64,000 nt of DNA. It comes from RFSX01 sp965248155 (GTDB lineage: Bacteria > Bacteroidota > Bacteroidia > Chitinophagales > Saprospiraceae). Shown here piece by piece: positions 30,219 to 39,428 of the stretch; the first letter of the stretch is position 1, and each line of letters starts with the position of its first letter. The stretch lies in NCBI GenBank assembly GCA_965248155.1, contig CBDFIO010000001.1, forward strand, positions 1,612,001-1,676,000, in the 5' to 3' direction. The position numbers and the translations under genes are program-made. The notes beneath the pieces are model-generated. The model was given only the letters and a program-made list of their open reading frames with translations. It ran no database searches and had not been told where the DNA came from.

Positions 30219-31118
30219 TTGAGCAAACATTATTCAGGATATGTTAATATTATAGGGCGTCCCAATGTTGGGAAATCCACTCTATTAAATGCCATGGTAG
30301 GTGAAAAAATGGCAATTATTACCCATAAGCCCCAGACAACCCGCCATAGAATCCTTGGAATCTTAAGTGACGATGATTACCAAATCGTTTTTTCAGACAC
30401 CCCAGGTTTGATAAGTGATCCCGGATACAAAATGCAGAAAGCGATGAATGATGCAGCGTTTTCAATATTTGAAGATGCGGACATCGTTCTTTTTGTGACT
30501 GAACCCGGAGAAGTCTATGAAGGGTCAGAAAAAGTGATAGAGAAATTAAAAAAGACTAATGTCAAGAAATTCCTGATTATTAACAAAGTCGACACATCGG
30601 ATCCTGACACTTTGAAAGCTTTACATAAAAAATGGACTGAACTCATTGAATTTGATCAAGTGCATCATATTTCTGCACTTGAAAAACTGGGCGTTGAATA
30701 TCTTCTTGAGCAGATTAAATCTTTGCTTCCGGAAGGGCCGGTATATTTTCCAAAAGATCAACTTTCCGATCGATCTGTCAGGTTCTTTTTAAGTGAAATT
30801 ATAAGAGAAAAAATCCTTCTATTTTATAAACAGGAAATTCCATATTCTACGGAAGTCATCATAGAAAATTTTAAGGAATCTGAAAAGAGAGGAGAACCAT
30901 TTGTTCATATTCTGGCACATATTTTTGTGATGAGAAAAACTCAAAAACAAATATTGATAGGAAAAGGAGGTAGTTCGATAAAAAAATTAGGAATTGAGGC
31001 TAGAAAAGACATTGAGAAGTTTTTAGAAAAACGTGTACATCTTGAGCTTTTTGTGAAAATCAAAGAAAAGTGGAGAGATGATGATCGATTGCTAAAGAGT
31101 TTTGGATATTTGCAGTAA
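30219..31118 (+). CDS. era: GTPase Era
   Basis: A 299-residue GTPase that binds the 3' end of 16S rRNA and aids 30S subunit assembly. G1 is GRPNVGKST (residues ~13-21), the Era-type switch is KPQTTRHRI, G3 is SDTPGL, G4 is NKVD and G5 is ISA. The C-terminal KH domain is present (VMRKTQKQILIGKGGSSIKK). Length matches the family (~300). The start codon is TTG, one base after the preceding stop. der follows after two bases. Confidence 0.97.
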   Translation: MSKHYSGYVNIIGRPNVGKSTLLNAMVGEKMAIITHKPQTTRHRILGILSDDDYQIVFSDTPGLISDPGYKMQKAMNDAAFSIFEDADIVLFVTEPGEVYEGSEKVIEKLKKTNVKKFLIINKVDTSDPDTLKALHKKWTELIEFDQVHHISALEKLGVEYLLEQIKSLLPEGPVYFPKDQLSDRSVRFFLSEIIREKILLFYKQEIPYSTEVIIENFKESEKRGEPFVHILAHIFVMRKTQKQILIGKGGSSIKKLGIEARKDIEKFLEKRVHLELFVKIKEKWRDDDRLLKSFGYLQ

Positions 31119-31120
31119 TT

Positions 31121-32425
31121 ATGGCGCAGGTAATAGCAATAGTAGGAAGACCTAATGTTGGAAAATCCACCCTTTTCAACAGATTGATAGGTGAAAAAAA
31201 AGCCATCATTGATAATATCAGTGGTGTCACAAGAGATAGAATATATGGGACAAGTGAGTGGAACGGAAAACAGTTTACAGTAATTGATACCGGAGGATTT
31301 GTCAAAAACAGCGACGATATTTTTGAAGCTGCAATTAGAGAGCAGGTTCATATAGCTATTGAAGAAGCAGATGTCATTATATTCATGGTAGATGTTACCA
31401 CTGGAATTACAGATCTAGATGAGGAGATGGCTAATATATTGCGACGACAATCCACGAAAGTTTTTGTTGCTGTAAACAAGGTCGACAACAATAGCAGGAT
31501 GTTAATGGCCAATGAATTCTGGAGCCTTGGGTTTGAGAATACGTTTTTTATTGCTTCAATCAGCGGATCCGGTTCAGGTGAAATATTAGATGCTATCTCA
31601 GAGATTTTAGTCGATGATAAAGATTCTCAGAATAATGATATTCCAATGTTTTCAATAGTTGGCCAACCTAATGTTGGGAAATCCTCACTTACTAATGCCC
31701 TTTTAGGTGAAGAAAGAAATATCGTGACTGATATTGCTGGAACAACTCGAGACAGTGTTAATAGCTATTACAACAAATATGGAAGGGAATTCTTTTTAGT
31801 CGATACAGCGGGTATAAGAAAGAAAGATAAGGTTCACGAAAACTTGGAATTCTACTCTGTGCTACGTGCTATTAGATCTATAGAAGAATCTGATGTCACC
31901 CTTTTGTTAATCGATGCACAAACGGGTGTCGAATCTCAAGATCTGAGTATATTCTCTCTTGCCGTAAAGAGACATAAAGGTGTTGTTGTACTGGTTAATA
32001 AATGGGATCTAATTGACAAAGAAACCAATACAGCCAGAGATATGGGAACTGCCATTAAAAGGAAATTAGCACCATTTAATGATGTTCCTGTCGTATTTAT
32101 TAGTGCATTGGATAAACAAAGAATTTCAAAAGCTTTGGATGTTGCTATAGAAGTTAACACCAATAGAAGACGCAGGATAAAAACCTCTGAGTTGAATGAT
32201 ATCATGTTAGAAGAAATCAATCGTATCCCCCCTCCTGCGTATAGAGGTAGATTTATAAAGATTAAGTACATAACACAATTACCAATGTTTTATCCGGCTT
32301 TTGCTTTCTTCTGCAATCATCCTGATCATATCAGACCAACGTATCGTCAGTTTTTAAAGAATAAAATGCGCGAACACTTCAATTTCAAAGGTGTTCCTAT
32401 TAGCATATTTTTTAGATCAAAATAG
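31121..32425 (+). CDS. der: GTPase Der (EngA)
   Basis: A 434-residue protein with two tandem GTPase domains acting in 50S ribosome assembly. The first has GRPNVGKSTLFNRLIGEKKA, DTGGF and NKVD; the second has GQPNVGKSSLTNALLGEERN near residue 180, DTAGIRKK and NKWD. The C-terminal KH-like domain ends with FKGVPISIFFRSK, typical of Der. It sits between era and rfbC with 2-base gaps on both sides, so all are in one operon. Confidence 0.97.
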   Translation: MAQVIAIVGRPNVGKSTLFNRLIGEKKAIIDNISGVTRDRIYGTSEWNGKQFTVIDTGGFVKNSDDIFEAAIREQVHIAIEEADVIIFMVDVTTGITDLDEEMANILRRQSTKVFVAVNKVDNNSRMLMANEFWSLGFENTFFIASISGSGSGEILDAISEILVDDKDSQNNDIPMFSIVGQPNVGKSSLTNALLGEERNIVTDIAGTTRDSVNSYYNKYGREFFLVDTAGIRKKDKVHENLEFYSVLRAIRSIEESDVTLLLIDAQTGVESQDLSIFSLAVKRHKGVVVLVNKWDLIDKETNTARDMGTAIKRKLAPFNDVPVVFISALDKQRISKALDVAIEVNTNRRRRIKTSELNDIMLEEINRIPPPAYRGRFIKIKYITQLPMFYPAFAFFCNHPDHIRPTYRQFLKNKMREHFNFKGVPISIFFRSK

Positions 32426-32427
32426 TC

Positions 32428-32973
32428 ATGGGAATTATTAAGACAGAATTCAAAGACCTATTTGTTTTCGAACCTGAAGTCTATATTGATGAGCGAGGCT
32501 ATTTTTTCGAATCGTACAATAACAAGATTTGGGGAAATTCCGGATTAAACTTAAATTTTGTCCAGGATAATGAATCCCATTCAACTTATGGGACACTTCG
32601 AGGATTACATTATCAACTGCCTCCTATTGCTCAAACTAAATTGGTACGTGTTTCTTATGGTGAAGTTTTGGATGTTGTTTTAGACTTAAGAAAAGAAGAA
32701 ACAACATTCGGAAAGACGTTTTCAATTATTCTTTCGGGAGACAACAAAAAACAGGTATTAATTCCAAGGGGGTTTGCACATGGCTTTCTATGTCTGACCA
32801 ATGAAGTGATTTTTAATTATAAATGTGATGATTACTATAGCAAAGAACATGAAGCCAGTATTCAGGCATTGGACCCTGAGCTCAAAATAGATTGGAAACT
32901 AGATAAAGCTTCAATTATCCAGTCTGATAAGGATAAAAATGCTCCAAGTTGGAATAATCATTTAGCCTTTTAA
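32428..32973 (+). CDS. rfbC: dTDP-4-dehydrorhamnose 3,5-epimerase
   Basis: A 181-residue cupin epimerase, the usual length. It converts dTDP-4-keto-6-deoxyglucose to dTDP-4-keto-L-rhamnose for surface polysaccharide. Conserved features: FFESYNNK, QDNESHSTYGTLRGLHYQ (catalytic His and substrate-binding Arg), LDVVLDLRK, IPRGFAHGFLCL and YKCDDYY (active-site Tyr). The other rhamnose genes (rfbA, rfbB, rfbD) are not in this window. It lies two bases after der and two bases before the next gene. Confidence 0.95.
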   Translation: MGIIKTEFKDLFVFEPEVYIDERGYFFESYNNKIWGNSGLNLNFVQDNESHSTYGTLRGLHYQLPPIAQTKLVRVSYGEVLDVVLDLRKEETTFGKTFSIILSGDNKKQVLIPRGFAHGFLCLTNEVIFNYKCDDYYSKEHEASIQALDPELKIDWKLDKASIIQSDKDKNAPSWNNHLAF

Positions 32974-32975
32974 AT

Positions 32976-33458
32976 ATGGAAGAGCATCAATCATTTCATC
33001 CCTTTTTCACAGCTTTGGCTGTATTTGTTGCTGTATTCATCAATTTTATGTTGGTATATCAGACAGAATTAAATGTGTGGTTCGTATTGGGTATTATGAT
33101 ATTAAATTCAATTGCGGCTTTAATATTTTTGTTTTCAAAAATGAAAACGACTTATGATAAAGAAGGAGTAACGATAAAATTCTTCCCTTTCATTCTTAAA
33201 GAAAAACACATTTCATGGTCAGAAATTGATACTGCGGTTGTAAGGCAATATGCTCCAATCAAAGAATTCGGTGGATGGGGAATTAGATATTCCAGAAAAA
33301 GAGGGAATGCATATAATGTAAGAGGCAATTACGGAGTTCAACTTGTATTTAAAACTGGAAAAAAATTGTTGATTGGAACTCAAGAAAATATTGATTTACA
33401 ATTATTCTTGAATAATTTGTACTCTAATAACATTGTTAACAAACCAAGTGAAAATTGA
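32976..33458 (+). CDS. Small membrane protein with PH-like domain
   Basis: A 160-residue protein with two hydrophobic helices (~9-30 and ~35-55) joined by a short polar turn, then a soluble domain with strand pattern and motifs KMKTTYDKEGVTIKF and ISWSEIDTAVVRQY. This resembles membrane-attached PH-like (bPH) domains, though a specific family is not certain. It is embedded in the era-wecB operon and overlaps the next gene by four bases (TTGA). Confidence 0.8.
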   Translation: MEEHQSFHPFFTALAVFVAVFINFMLVYQTELNVWFVLGIMILNSIAALIFLFSKMKTTYDKEGVTIKFFPFILKEKHISWSEIDTAVVRQYAPIKEFGGWGIRYSRKRGNAYNVRGNYGVQLVFKTGKKLLIGTQENIDLQLFLNNLYSNNIVNKPSEN

Positions 33459-34057
33459 AATCAGAACATATCCTTTCTGAATTTAACAAAAAAGCTCATT
33501 TAATTCATCCAGATCGTAAATCGCTATTGGATGACCTCGTTATACTTATTAAAAAGCAAGAAGGAACAATCCGGATCAATTTTATTTGCACGCATAATTC
33601 TAGAAGATCCCAACTCGCCGAATTGCTTTGTTTTTATATCAGTAGAACAATGGGCATCGATACCATAAAAAGTTATTCAGGAGGTACTGAGGCTACAGCA
33701 TTTAACATAAGAATGATTAATGCTCTGAAATCTTTAGGTTTTGATATTCAAAATCAAGGTTATGAAGATAATCCTATATATCTTTTCCAATATAATGATG
33801 AAGACAAATACATGTTCTCAAAAATTTATGATCATGAATCCAACCCAAATGACGATTTCATAGCCATAACTGTATGTAGTGATGCCGATCAGAATTGTCC
33901 ATATATGCCTGGTGCAGATCACCGCTTTCATTTATCATTTGAAGACCCAAAAGCATATGACGGCACTGTGGTGGAAGGAGAAAAATATAAAGAGAAAATT
34001 TATGAGATCGGTTCAGAATTATATTACATCTTAGCAACTTATAAAAATGAGCCATAA
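33455..34057 (+). CDS. Low-molecular-weight protein-tyrosine-phosphatase/ArsC-like protein
   Basis: A 200-residue protein starting at TTG and coupled to the gene before it. The phosphate loop is CTHNSRRSQ (C-x5-R, near residues 46-52), followed by SYSGGTEATAF and, later, VCSDADQNCPYMPGADHRFH, where the Asp-containing C-terminal loop supplies a general acid. This fits a Bacteroidota family annotated either as LMW phosphatase or arsenate-reductase-like. It lies between polysaccharide genes, where LMW phosphatases often regulate chain-length tyrosine kinases. No such kinase is visible here, so a metabolic or detoxifying role is also possible. Confidence 0.83.
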   Translation: MKSEHILSEFNKKAHLIHPDRKSLLDDLVILIKKQEGTIRINFICTHNSRRSQLAELLCFYISRTMGIDTIKSYSGGTEATAFNIRMINALKSLGFDIQNQGYEDNPIYLFQYNDEDKYMFSKIYDHESNPNDDFIAITVCSDADQNCPYMPGADHRFHLSFEDPKAYDGTVVEGEKYKEKIYEIGSELYYILATYKNEP

Positions 34058-35330
34058 AGATAAAGAGCATATTGCTATTATTGGACTTGGGTATGTTGGT
34101 TTACCTGTGGCTTTGGCATTTGCTGAAAAGTATAATGTTATTGGTTTTGATATAGATAAAACAAGAATTAAAGAACTCAATAATGGTACCGATCGTAACA
34201 ATGAATTGAGCTCAGCAGATTTTGCAAAATTGTCAGTAAGATTCAGCAGTAATAATGAAGATCTGAATTCTTGTACCATATTCATAATAGCGGTCCCTAC
34301 TCCTGTAGATCAAAATAAAATTCCTGATTTATCTGCATTGCAGGAATCAAGTCAGATAGTGTCTCAAGTATTAAAGAAAGGAGATCTTGTAATTTATGAA
34401 TCCACTGTTTATCCTGGCTGTACTGAAGAATTTTGCGTTCCAATTTTAGAGTTAAACTCAAATTTAAAAATGGGAGAAGATTTTAAGGTCGGCTACTCAC
34501 CTGAAAGAATAAATCCCGGAGATAAAAAACGTGGGGTGAAAGATATAACCAAAGTGGTTTCAGGAAATGACGAGGAAGCGCTTGAAAAAGTGTCTTTGCT
34601 GTACAGCAGTATTATCACAGCAGGCATCTTTAAGGCCAAATCTATAAAGGTTGCCGAAGCTGCCAAAATCATCGAGAATACACAAAGGGATGTCAATATT
34701 GCTCTGATGAATGAACTTTCTATGATTTTTGATAAGATGGACATCAATACATATGATGTTATTGAAGCTTCAAGTACAAAATGGAATTTTCTAAAATTTT
34801 ACCCAGGATTAGTTGGTGGACACTGCATCGATATAGACCCGTATTACCTATCTTACAAATCACAAAAAGTGGGTTACAAACCTGAGGTTATTCTGAGTGG
34901 AAGGCGCGTCAACAGTCAAATTCCAAAGTTTATCGCAGGTAAAATAATTCGAAAGTTGCTTAAGTTAGAAAAGGACTTGAATCAGGTTCGAGTTTGGATA
35001 AAAGGAATTACGTTTAAGGAAAATGTAAGCGACAGTCGCAATTCCAGAGTCATTGACCTTATTGCTGAGCTTGAATCCTTTGGATTGGATGTTTTTGTTG
35101 AAGACCCTTATGTTAACCCTCAAGATGAAGCGCTTAATGGCATCGAATTAATGACGGATATCAAAGGTCAATTTGATGTTCTCATCTTAGCAGTTGCTCA
35201 TGATGTATTCAAGGATGAAAGCTATGATCAATGGAAGGATCATTTATCAGAAAATGCGATTTTCTTTGATGCCAAATCCATACATCGCGAGTTAATCAAT
35301 CATGATCAGCTAATATATTTTTCTTTGTAA
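34047..35330 (+). CDS. tviB: Nucleotide-sugar dehydrogenase, UDP-N-acetylglucosamine/galactosamine 6-dehydrogenase type
   Basis: A 427-residue NAD-dependent enzyme oxidising C6 of a UDP-N-acetylhexosamine to the uronate. The Rossmann motif is IGLGYVGLPVALAFAEK and is followed by IGFDIDKTRIKELNNGTDRN, which resembles TviB/WbpO rather than WecC. The active-site Cys is in GLVGGHCIDIDPYYL (near residue 260) and the C-terminal domain has GITFKENVSDSRNSR. It overlaps the phosphatase gene by 11 bases and is followed by a UDP-GlcNAc 2-epimerase gene. Together they would supply a UDP-N-acetylhexosaminuronic acid for surface glycan. Confidence 0.93.
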   Translation: MSHKDKEHIAIIGLGYVGLPVALAFAEKYNVIGFDIDKTRIKELNNGTDRNNELSSADFAKLSVRFSSNNEDLNSCTIFIIAVPTPVDQNKIPDLSALQESSQIVSQVLKKGDLVIYESTVYPGCTEEFCVPILELNSNLKMGEDFKVGYSPERINPGDKKRGVKDITKVVSGNDEEALEKVSLLYSSIITAGIFKAKSIKVAEAAKIIENTQRDVNIALMNELSMIFDKMDINTYDVIEASSTKWNFLKFYPGLVGGHCIDIDPYYLSYKSQKVGYKPEVILSGRRVNSQIPKFIAGKIIRKLLKLEKDLNQVRVWIKGITFKENVSDSRNSRVIDLIAELESFGLDVFVEDPYVNPQDEALNGIELMTDIKGQFDVLILAVAHDVFKDESYDQWKDHLSENAIFFDAKSIHRELINHDQLIYFSL

Positions 35331-35371
35331 TCTTCACTTTAGCGATATTTAGTCTGAAATAATTAAATCGG

Positions 35372-36481
35372 ATGAAAAAAATTCTTGTTGTTTTTGGTAC
35401 CAGACCAGAAGCCCTTAAAATGCTTCCCTTGATTCTGGAACTAGAAAAAACCGGAAGATTTGATTATAAAATTTGTGTCACGGCTCAACATCGAGAACTA
35501 TTAGATCAAGTCATAAACTACTTTAACATAGAACCTGATTATGATTTCAACTTGATGAGTCCCGGTCAAAGTTTGAGTCATTTGACTTCAGAGATTTTGT
35601 TGGCTCTACCTCCTGTAATAAATGAATATCAACCAGATTATATATTTGTTCAAGGAGATACTACAACAGCTTTAGCAGCTAGCTTATGTGCTTTCCATGG
35701 TTCGGTTAAACTTTGTCATATTGAAGCCGGTCTGAGAACGTATAAGATGGACTCTCCTTATCCAGAAGAAATTAATCGACAAGCTATAAGTCGGTTAGCG
35801 AGTTATCATTTCGCACCAACGAAAATTGCAGTTGATAATTTACTCAAGGAAAATATTGATAGTGATAGGATTTGCCTTTCTGGTAATACTTCTATTGATG
35901 CATTGCAGTATTGTTTATCAAAGTTGGAGTCACATTTACCTGAGAACGTAATTCCTCTCAAAAGAATGATTGATCAAGATAAACATCTAATTCTTGGTAC
36001 ATTTCATAGAAGGGAAAATCAAGGTAAAGGATTGAAGAATATTTGTCAAGCACTAATTCAAATCAGCCAAAAAGATGATGTACAAATCATCATTCCTGTT
36101 CACCCGAACCCAAAGGTAAAAGATATCATAATAAATGAGCTTGAGGGGACCAGGAATATATTGCTTTTACCTCCACTCGATTATCCGTCATTTGTGTGGC
36201 TAATGAAGCAATCCTATATTATCATCACTGATAGCGGTGGAATTCAAGAAGAAGCTCCTAGTCTTGGAAAACCAGTGTTGGTGGCTAGAGATACAACCGA
36301 ACGTGTTGAAGGAATAACTGCAGGGACATCTATTTTAGTTGGGACGGTTATAACTTCGATTGTGGAAGCGTGTAATTCATTATTATTTGATAAAAACAGA
36401 TATCAGTCTTTCATCACTACAGACAATCCATATGGAGATGGAAGAGCCGCTTCAAAGATTATTGACTTTTTAGAATCATAA
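35372..36481 (+). CDS. wecB: UDP-N-acetylglucosamine 2-epimerase (non-hydrolysing)
   Basis: A 369-residue GT-B-fold enzyme interconverting UDP-GlcNAc and UDP-ManNAc. Conserved segments are GTRPEALKMLPLI, QGDTTTALAASL, HIEAGLRTYKMDSPYPEEIN, GTFHRRENQG, PVHPNP and TDSGGIQEEAPSLGKPVL. Length is that of the WecB/MnaA family. It is last in the plus-strand run, 41 bases after the dehydrogenase. It could also feed the nonulosonic acid cluster downstream with a ManNAc-type precursor, though that pathway normally uses a hydrolysing epimerase. Confidence 0.94.
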   Translation: MKKILVVFGTRPEALKMLPLILELEKTGRFDYKICVTAQHRELLDQVINYFNIEPDYDFNLMSPGQSLSHLTSEILLALPPVINEYQPDYIFVQGDTTTALAASLCAFHGSVKLCHIEAGLRTYKMDSPYPEEINRQAISRLASYHFAPTKIAVDNLLKENIDSDRICLSGNTSIDALQYCLSKLESHLPENVIPLKRMIDQDKHLILGTFHRRENQGKGLKNICQALIQISQKDDVQIIIPVHPNPKVKDIIINELEGTRNILLLPPLDYPSFVWLMKQSYIIITDSGGIQEEAPSLGKPVLVARDTTERVEGITAGTSILVGTVITSIVEACNSLLFDKNRYQSFITTDNPYGDGRAASKIIDFLES

Positions 36482-36594
36482 TATTTTTGATAAAATATAA
36501 AACTCAATACAGTTTTTAGTGTTCCTACAAACATATAAACAATGGACTGAATGGCTTCGGTTTACTATTTTTCCTTACTTTTCTTCCTCGTAAG

Positions 36595-37458
36595 ATGAAC
36601 TATTCACAGCATAAGCAGGCACTTCAATACTTTGACCATCAAGATGGGAAAATAGCCTATATCGATCAAGGGCAAGGACCATGTATCTTATTGATTCATG
36701 GAGTACCCACTTCATCTTGGTTGTATCGCAATATTATTTCGATTTTAGTCAATAGAGGATATCGAGTTGTTGCTCCTGATATGTTGGGATTCGGTTCAAG
36801 TGAAAAGCCTGCAGGATATGAAATCTATTCCTATGAAAACACAGGAAAAAGAATTCACGCCCTCATGCAACATCTGAATATTACCAGTTGGACGCATGTC
36901 TGTCATGATGGAGGAGGGCTATGGACCTGGGCTATGATGCAACAAAATGCATCTCCAATAAATCGACTCATCTTACTTAATACAATTGTGTACAAAGAAG
37001 GATTCAAACCTCCAATAAGATTTGAGCAAGGATTTATCGCGAAAAAGTACAGCAGTTTATATAGTTCAAAACTTGGACAATCCATTGTACTAAATCCAAC
37101 ATTTAAAAATGGAGTCAACAACAAAAGTATAATTGACAATGAAGTTCTTGGCGGATATAAGAAACCATTATTAAAGAATGGCCATTATGCCATGTATTAT
37201 TTCTTTACACAGACCTGTAACCGCTTGGAAGATTATAGAGGCTTACATCGTTTGCTTAATATACCAACATGTATTATTTGGGGAAAGAAGGATAATATCC
37301 TTGTATGGGAAAAGATTAAAAATCAAGTTCTGGACAACTTCAATTTGAAAAACGAGGATATTCATGTTCTTGATGCAAAACATTTTATTCAGGAAGAACA
37401 TCCAGAACAGATTGCTGGAATCATTAATGAGTTTGTCCAGAAGCTGCTTAAAAATTAA
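36595..37458 (+). CDS. Alpha/beta-hydrolase, haloalkane dehalogenase/epoxide hydrolase-like
   Basis: A 287-residue cytoplasmic alpha/beta-hydrolase. The oxyanion-region motif is LLIHGVPTSSWLYRNI and the nucleophile elbow is VCHDGGGLWTW, with Asp as nucleophile as in dehalogenases and epoxide hydrolases. The usual Trp right after that Asp (HDWGG), which helps bind halide, is Gly here. A C-terminal acid (IIWGKKDNIL) and catalytic His (DAKHFIQEEHP) are present. So the triad is complete but true dehalogenase activity is doubtful. It stands alone, 113 bases after wecB and converging on the next gene. Confidence 0.88.
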   Translation: MNYSQHKQALQYFDHQDGKIAYIDQGQGPCILLIHGVPTSSWLYRNIISILVNRGYRVVAPDMLGFGSSEKPAGYEIYSYENTGKRIHALMQHLNITSWTHVCHDGGGLWTWAMMQQNASPINRLILLNTIVYKEGFKPPIRFEQGFIAKKYSSLYSSKLGQSIVLNPTFKNGVNNKSIIDNEVLGGYKKPLLKNGHYAMYYFFTQTCNRLEDYRGLHRLLNIPTCIIWGKKDNILVWEKIKNQVLDNFNLKNEDIHVLDAKHFIQEEHPEQIAGIINEFVQKLLKN

Positions 37459-37510
37459 CTCATCAACGATTTGGTCTAACTATCAGATAAGCACTATTAA
37501 ACTCTGTCGA

Positions 37511-39112
37511 TCAAGCATCTACCCAGCCATAAAGGTGAATTTCATGGGCCTTAGTCCCTCCTGCCCAATCCTTCCATTGACTTACGGCGACTTGCCCAGT
37601 TTGTGTAGAAGAGAAAGTCCATGTATCGCTATTAACGATGGCAAAAGTTTCTGTAGTCCCATCATGTGATCTTAATTGAAAATTATTGGTTCCCGCTGAT
37701 GTGGAACTAATTCGAATAACAAGTCTAACTTCTATATCACCATTAGATTCATATAAAGCCGGAATAATTGCAGACTCACAATTTGCTAAATCGCTACCAG
37801 AAGTATTATTCATAGAAAAATTAGACCCAGCCTGCCAAAGTGGGATAATCGAAATCTGATTATTGGAAGCCGAGAAACCATCTATATCCATTTTGAATTT
37901 TGGATCATTGGTGTTGATTCCTACATTACCGGTCGAATCTATAACAAGGCGATTAACATTGTTGGTCTCGTCTTTAATTAAAAATCTTCCTTCTCCCGCA
38001 CCGGCACCTCCTCCGGTAGAATTCAAAGAAAAATCATGCCCTTTAGTATCATTATTTCTTAAATCAAGTTTGACTCTATTTGTTGTTGCTGCTCCTTCAA
38101 CTATGATCCCTTCAACCTGAGTTGATCCAGTTGTAGTCACTTTAACATTACCACTGACATCTAAAGCACTTGACGGAGAACTAACACCGATCCCTACATT
38201 ACCTGTATCAAAATAGATATCATTCCCAAAATTCAACCAGTCATCGTCATCATTCTGCCATGAAAGCACACCTCCTCCATTTGTTTTTAATACCTGACCA
38301 TCTATTCCATCAATGGTTGGGAATTCAAAATTTCCACTAATATTCAAGGTTCCATTTATTCGCAAGAAATCATTATCAAATTGCCCGAAGATGAGCGCTC
38401 CTGTACTATCTGCACTGCTATTTTCTATGTAAAGTCGATTGCTACCTAATTCATTAAACCCGGCTTGATATCCTAAAAACACATTCGAATCACCAGTAAT
38501 ATTGAAGAATCCTGAACTTGCTCCTATTGCAACATTTAATATTCCTGTTGTATTTTGAATAAAACTGCTTGAACCTAAGAAAACATTTCCAAAGCCAACG
38601 GTATTTGAAAATCCAGTATTCGATCCAATAAATGTATTAGCTACCCCAATTTTATTCGACTTTCCGCTATTATACCCCAGATAAGTATTTGCATTTCCAG
38701 TTGTGTTTAGTTCACCCGCATTCACACCGATAAAAGTGTTTGACAAGTCATTTATCAATTCAATCCTACTTCGTCCTGTACTGTCTCTTAACATTTTAGC
38801 TCTTACAGTCCCATCGATACTAAAATGAATTTCATCTCCAATTGCATTTTCAATTAGCTCTACTTTGGTGTCGGCATCTGCATCAACAATTTTATCAGAT
38901 GTAGATCCTACCAATTGCCAGATAGCCCCATCGTAAAACCAAAATGCTGTCGTTGCAGGGCTATATATCAATTGTCCCATTACAGGTGCTACTACCGCTC
39001 CCGGTTCAATTCTTGGAACTACAATCCCTTCAGGTAGTAGTTCTACTTCAGATTGGGAAATTGCAGTAAATAAAAAAGATAATAAAAAGAGAAAGGTAAA
39101 CAGGTGTTTCAT
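37511..39112 (-). CDS. Secreted protein with tandem 17-residue repeats, tail-fibre/trimeric-head-like
   Basis: A 533-residue protein with signal peptide MKHLFTFLFLLSFLFTAISQ. An N-terminal module (GIVVPRIEPGAVVAPVMGQLIYSP split by GQ, then FWFYDGAIWQLVG) is the one often seen at the start of Bacteroidota tail-fibre-like secreted proteins. Residues ~124-225 hold six near-identical 17-residue repeats of the form N-T-F-I-G-x-N-x-G-x-x-N-x-x-G-x-x, like the left-handed beta-roll head repeats of trimeric adhesins. A GNVGI(G/N)...DPKFKMDI segment follows, then a C-terminal jelly-roll-like region ending HEIHLYGWVDA. No type IX sorting domain is seen. Role unknown; surface fibre is the best guess. 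Confidence 0.82.
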   Translation of the reverse strand: MKHLFTFLFLLSFLFTAISQSEVELLPEGIVVPRIEPGAVVAPVMGQLIYSPATTAFWFYDGAIWQLVGSTSDKIVDADADTKVELIENAIGDEIHFSIDGTVRAKMLRDSTGRSRIELINDLSNTFIGVNAGELNTTGNANTYLGYNSGKSNKIGVANTFIGSNTGFSNTVGFGNVFLGSSSFIQNTTGILNVAIGASSGFFNITGDSNVFLGYQAGFNELGSNRLYIENSSADSTGALIFGQFDNDFLRINGTLNISGNFEFPTIDGIDGQVLKTNGGGVLSWQNDDDDWLNFGNDIYFDTGNVGIGVSSPSSALDVSGNVKVTTTGSTQVEGIIVEGAATTNRVKLDLRNNDTKGHDFSLNSTGGGAGAGEGRFLIKDETNNVNRLVIDSTGNVGINTNDPKFKMDIDGFSASNNQISIIPLWQAGSNFSMNNTSGSDLANCESAIIPALYESNGDIEVRLVIRISSTSAGTNNFQLRSHDGTTETFAIVNSDTWTFSSTQTGQVAVSQWKDWAGGTKAHEIHLYGWVDA

Positions 39113-39428
39113 GAGATATGTGTTTTTCTAAAAATAATGAGAAAACTTTATTAATTACCTAATTCTTCACTCTAGTCTTAAAAAGTTTAGTAGTCCATTT
39201 AATTATAGATTTCAACGCTTTTCCTCCGATCTCTTCGCACTGTCGAGATGACAATCTGGTATCAATCATTATTAATTCTAAATGAGATATTTACTTCCTT
39301 GTATTAATTTCGGATGGTTCCGTGGAAATGGAAAAAGAAAATGCTCCTTCAATAAAAAGAGAAATTAGAACTGAAAAAAGTGACTACATGATTGAATTGG
39401 AGTTCGTGAATTATGTGTAATTTCAATC
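39113..39428. other. 316-base intergenic region between divergent genes
   Basis: It separates the repeat-protein gene (minus) from the pnuC-like gene (plus) and must hold both promoters, but I find no exact TAnnTTTG box. A short segment at 39229-39249 has a 5-bp stem (ATCTC/GAGAT) around TTCGCACTGTC, similar in look to dispersed repeats of Bacteroidota. No open frame with credible features is seen. Confidence 0.5.

Noticed and set aside
39217..39255. GATCTC...TTCGCACTGTCGAGATGAC segment as a dispersed repeat
   Set aside because: The stem is only five base pairs and only one copy is in this window; resemblance to known dispersed repeats is from memory.
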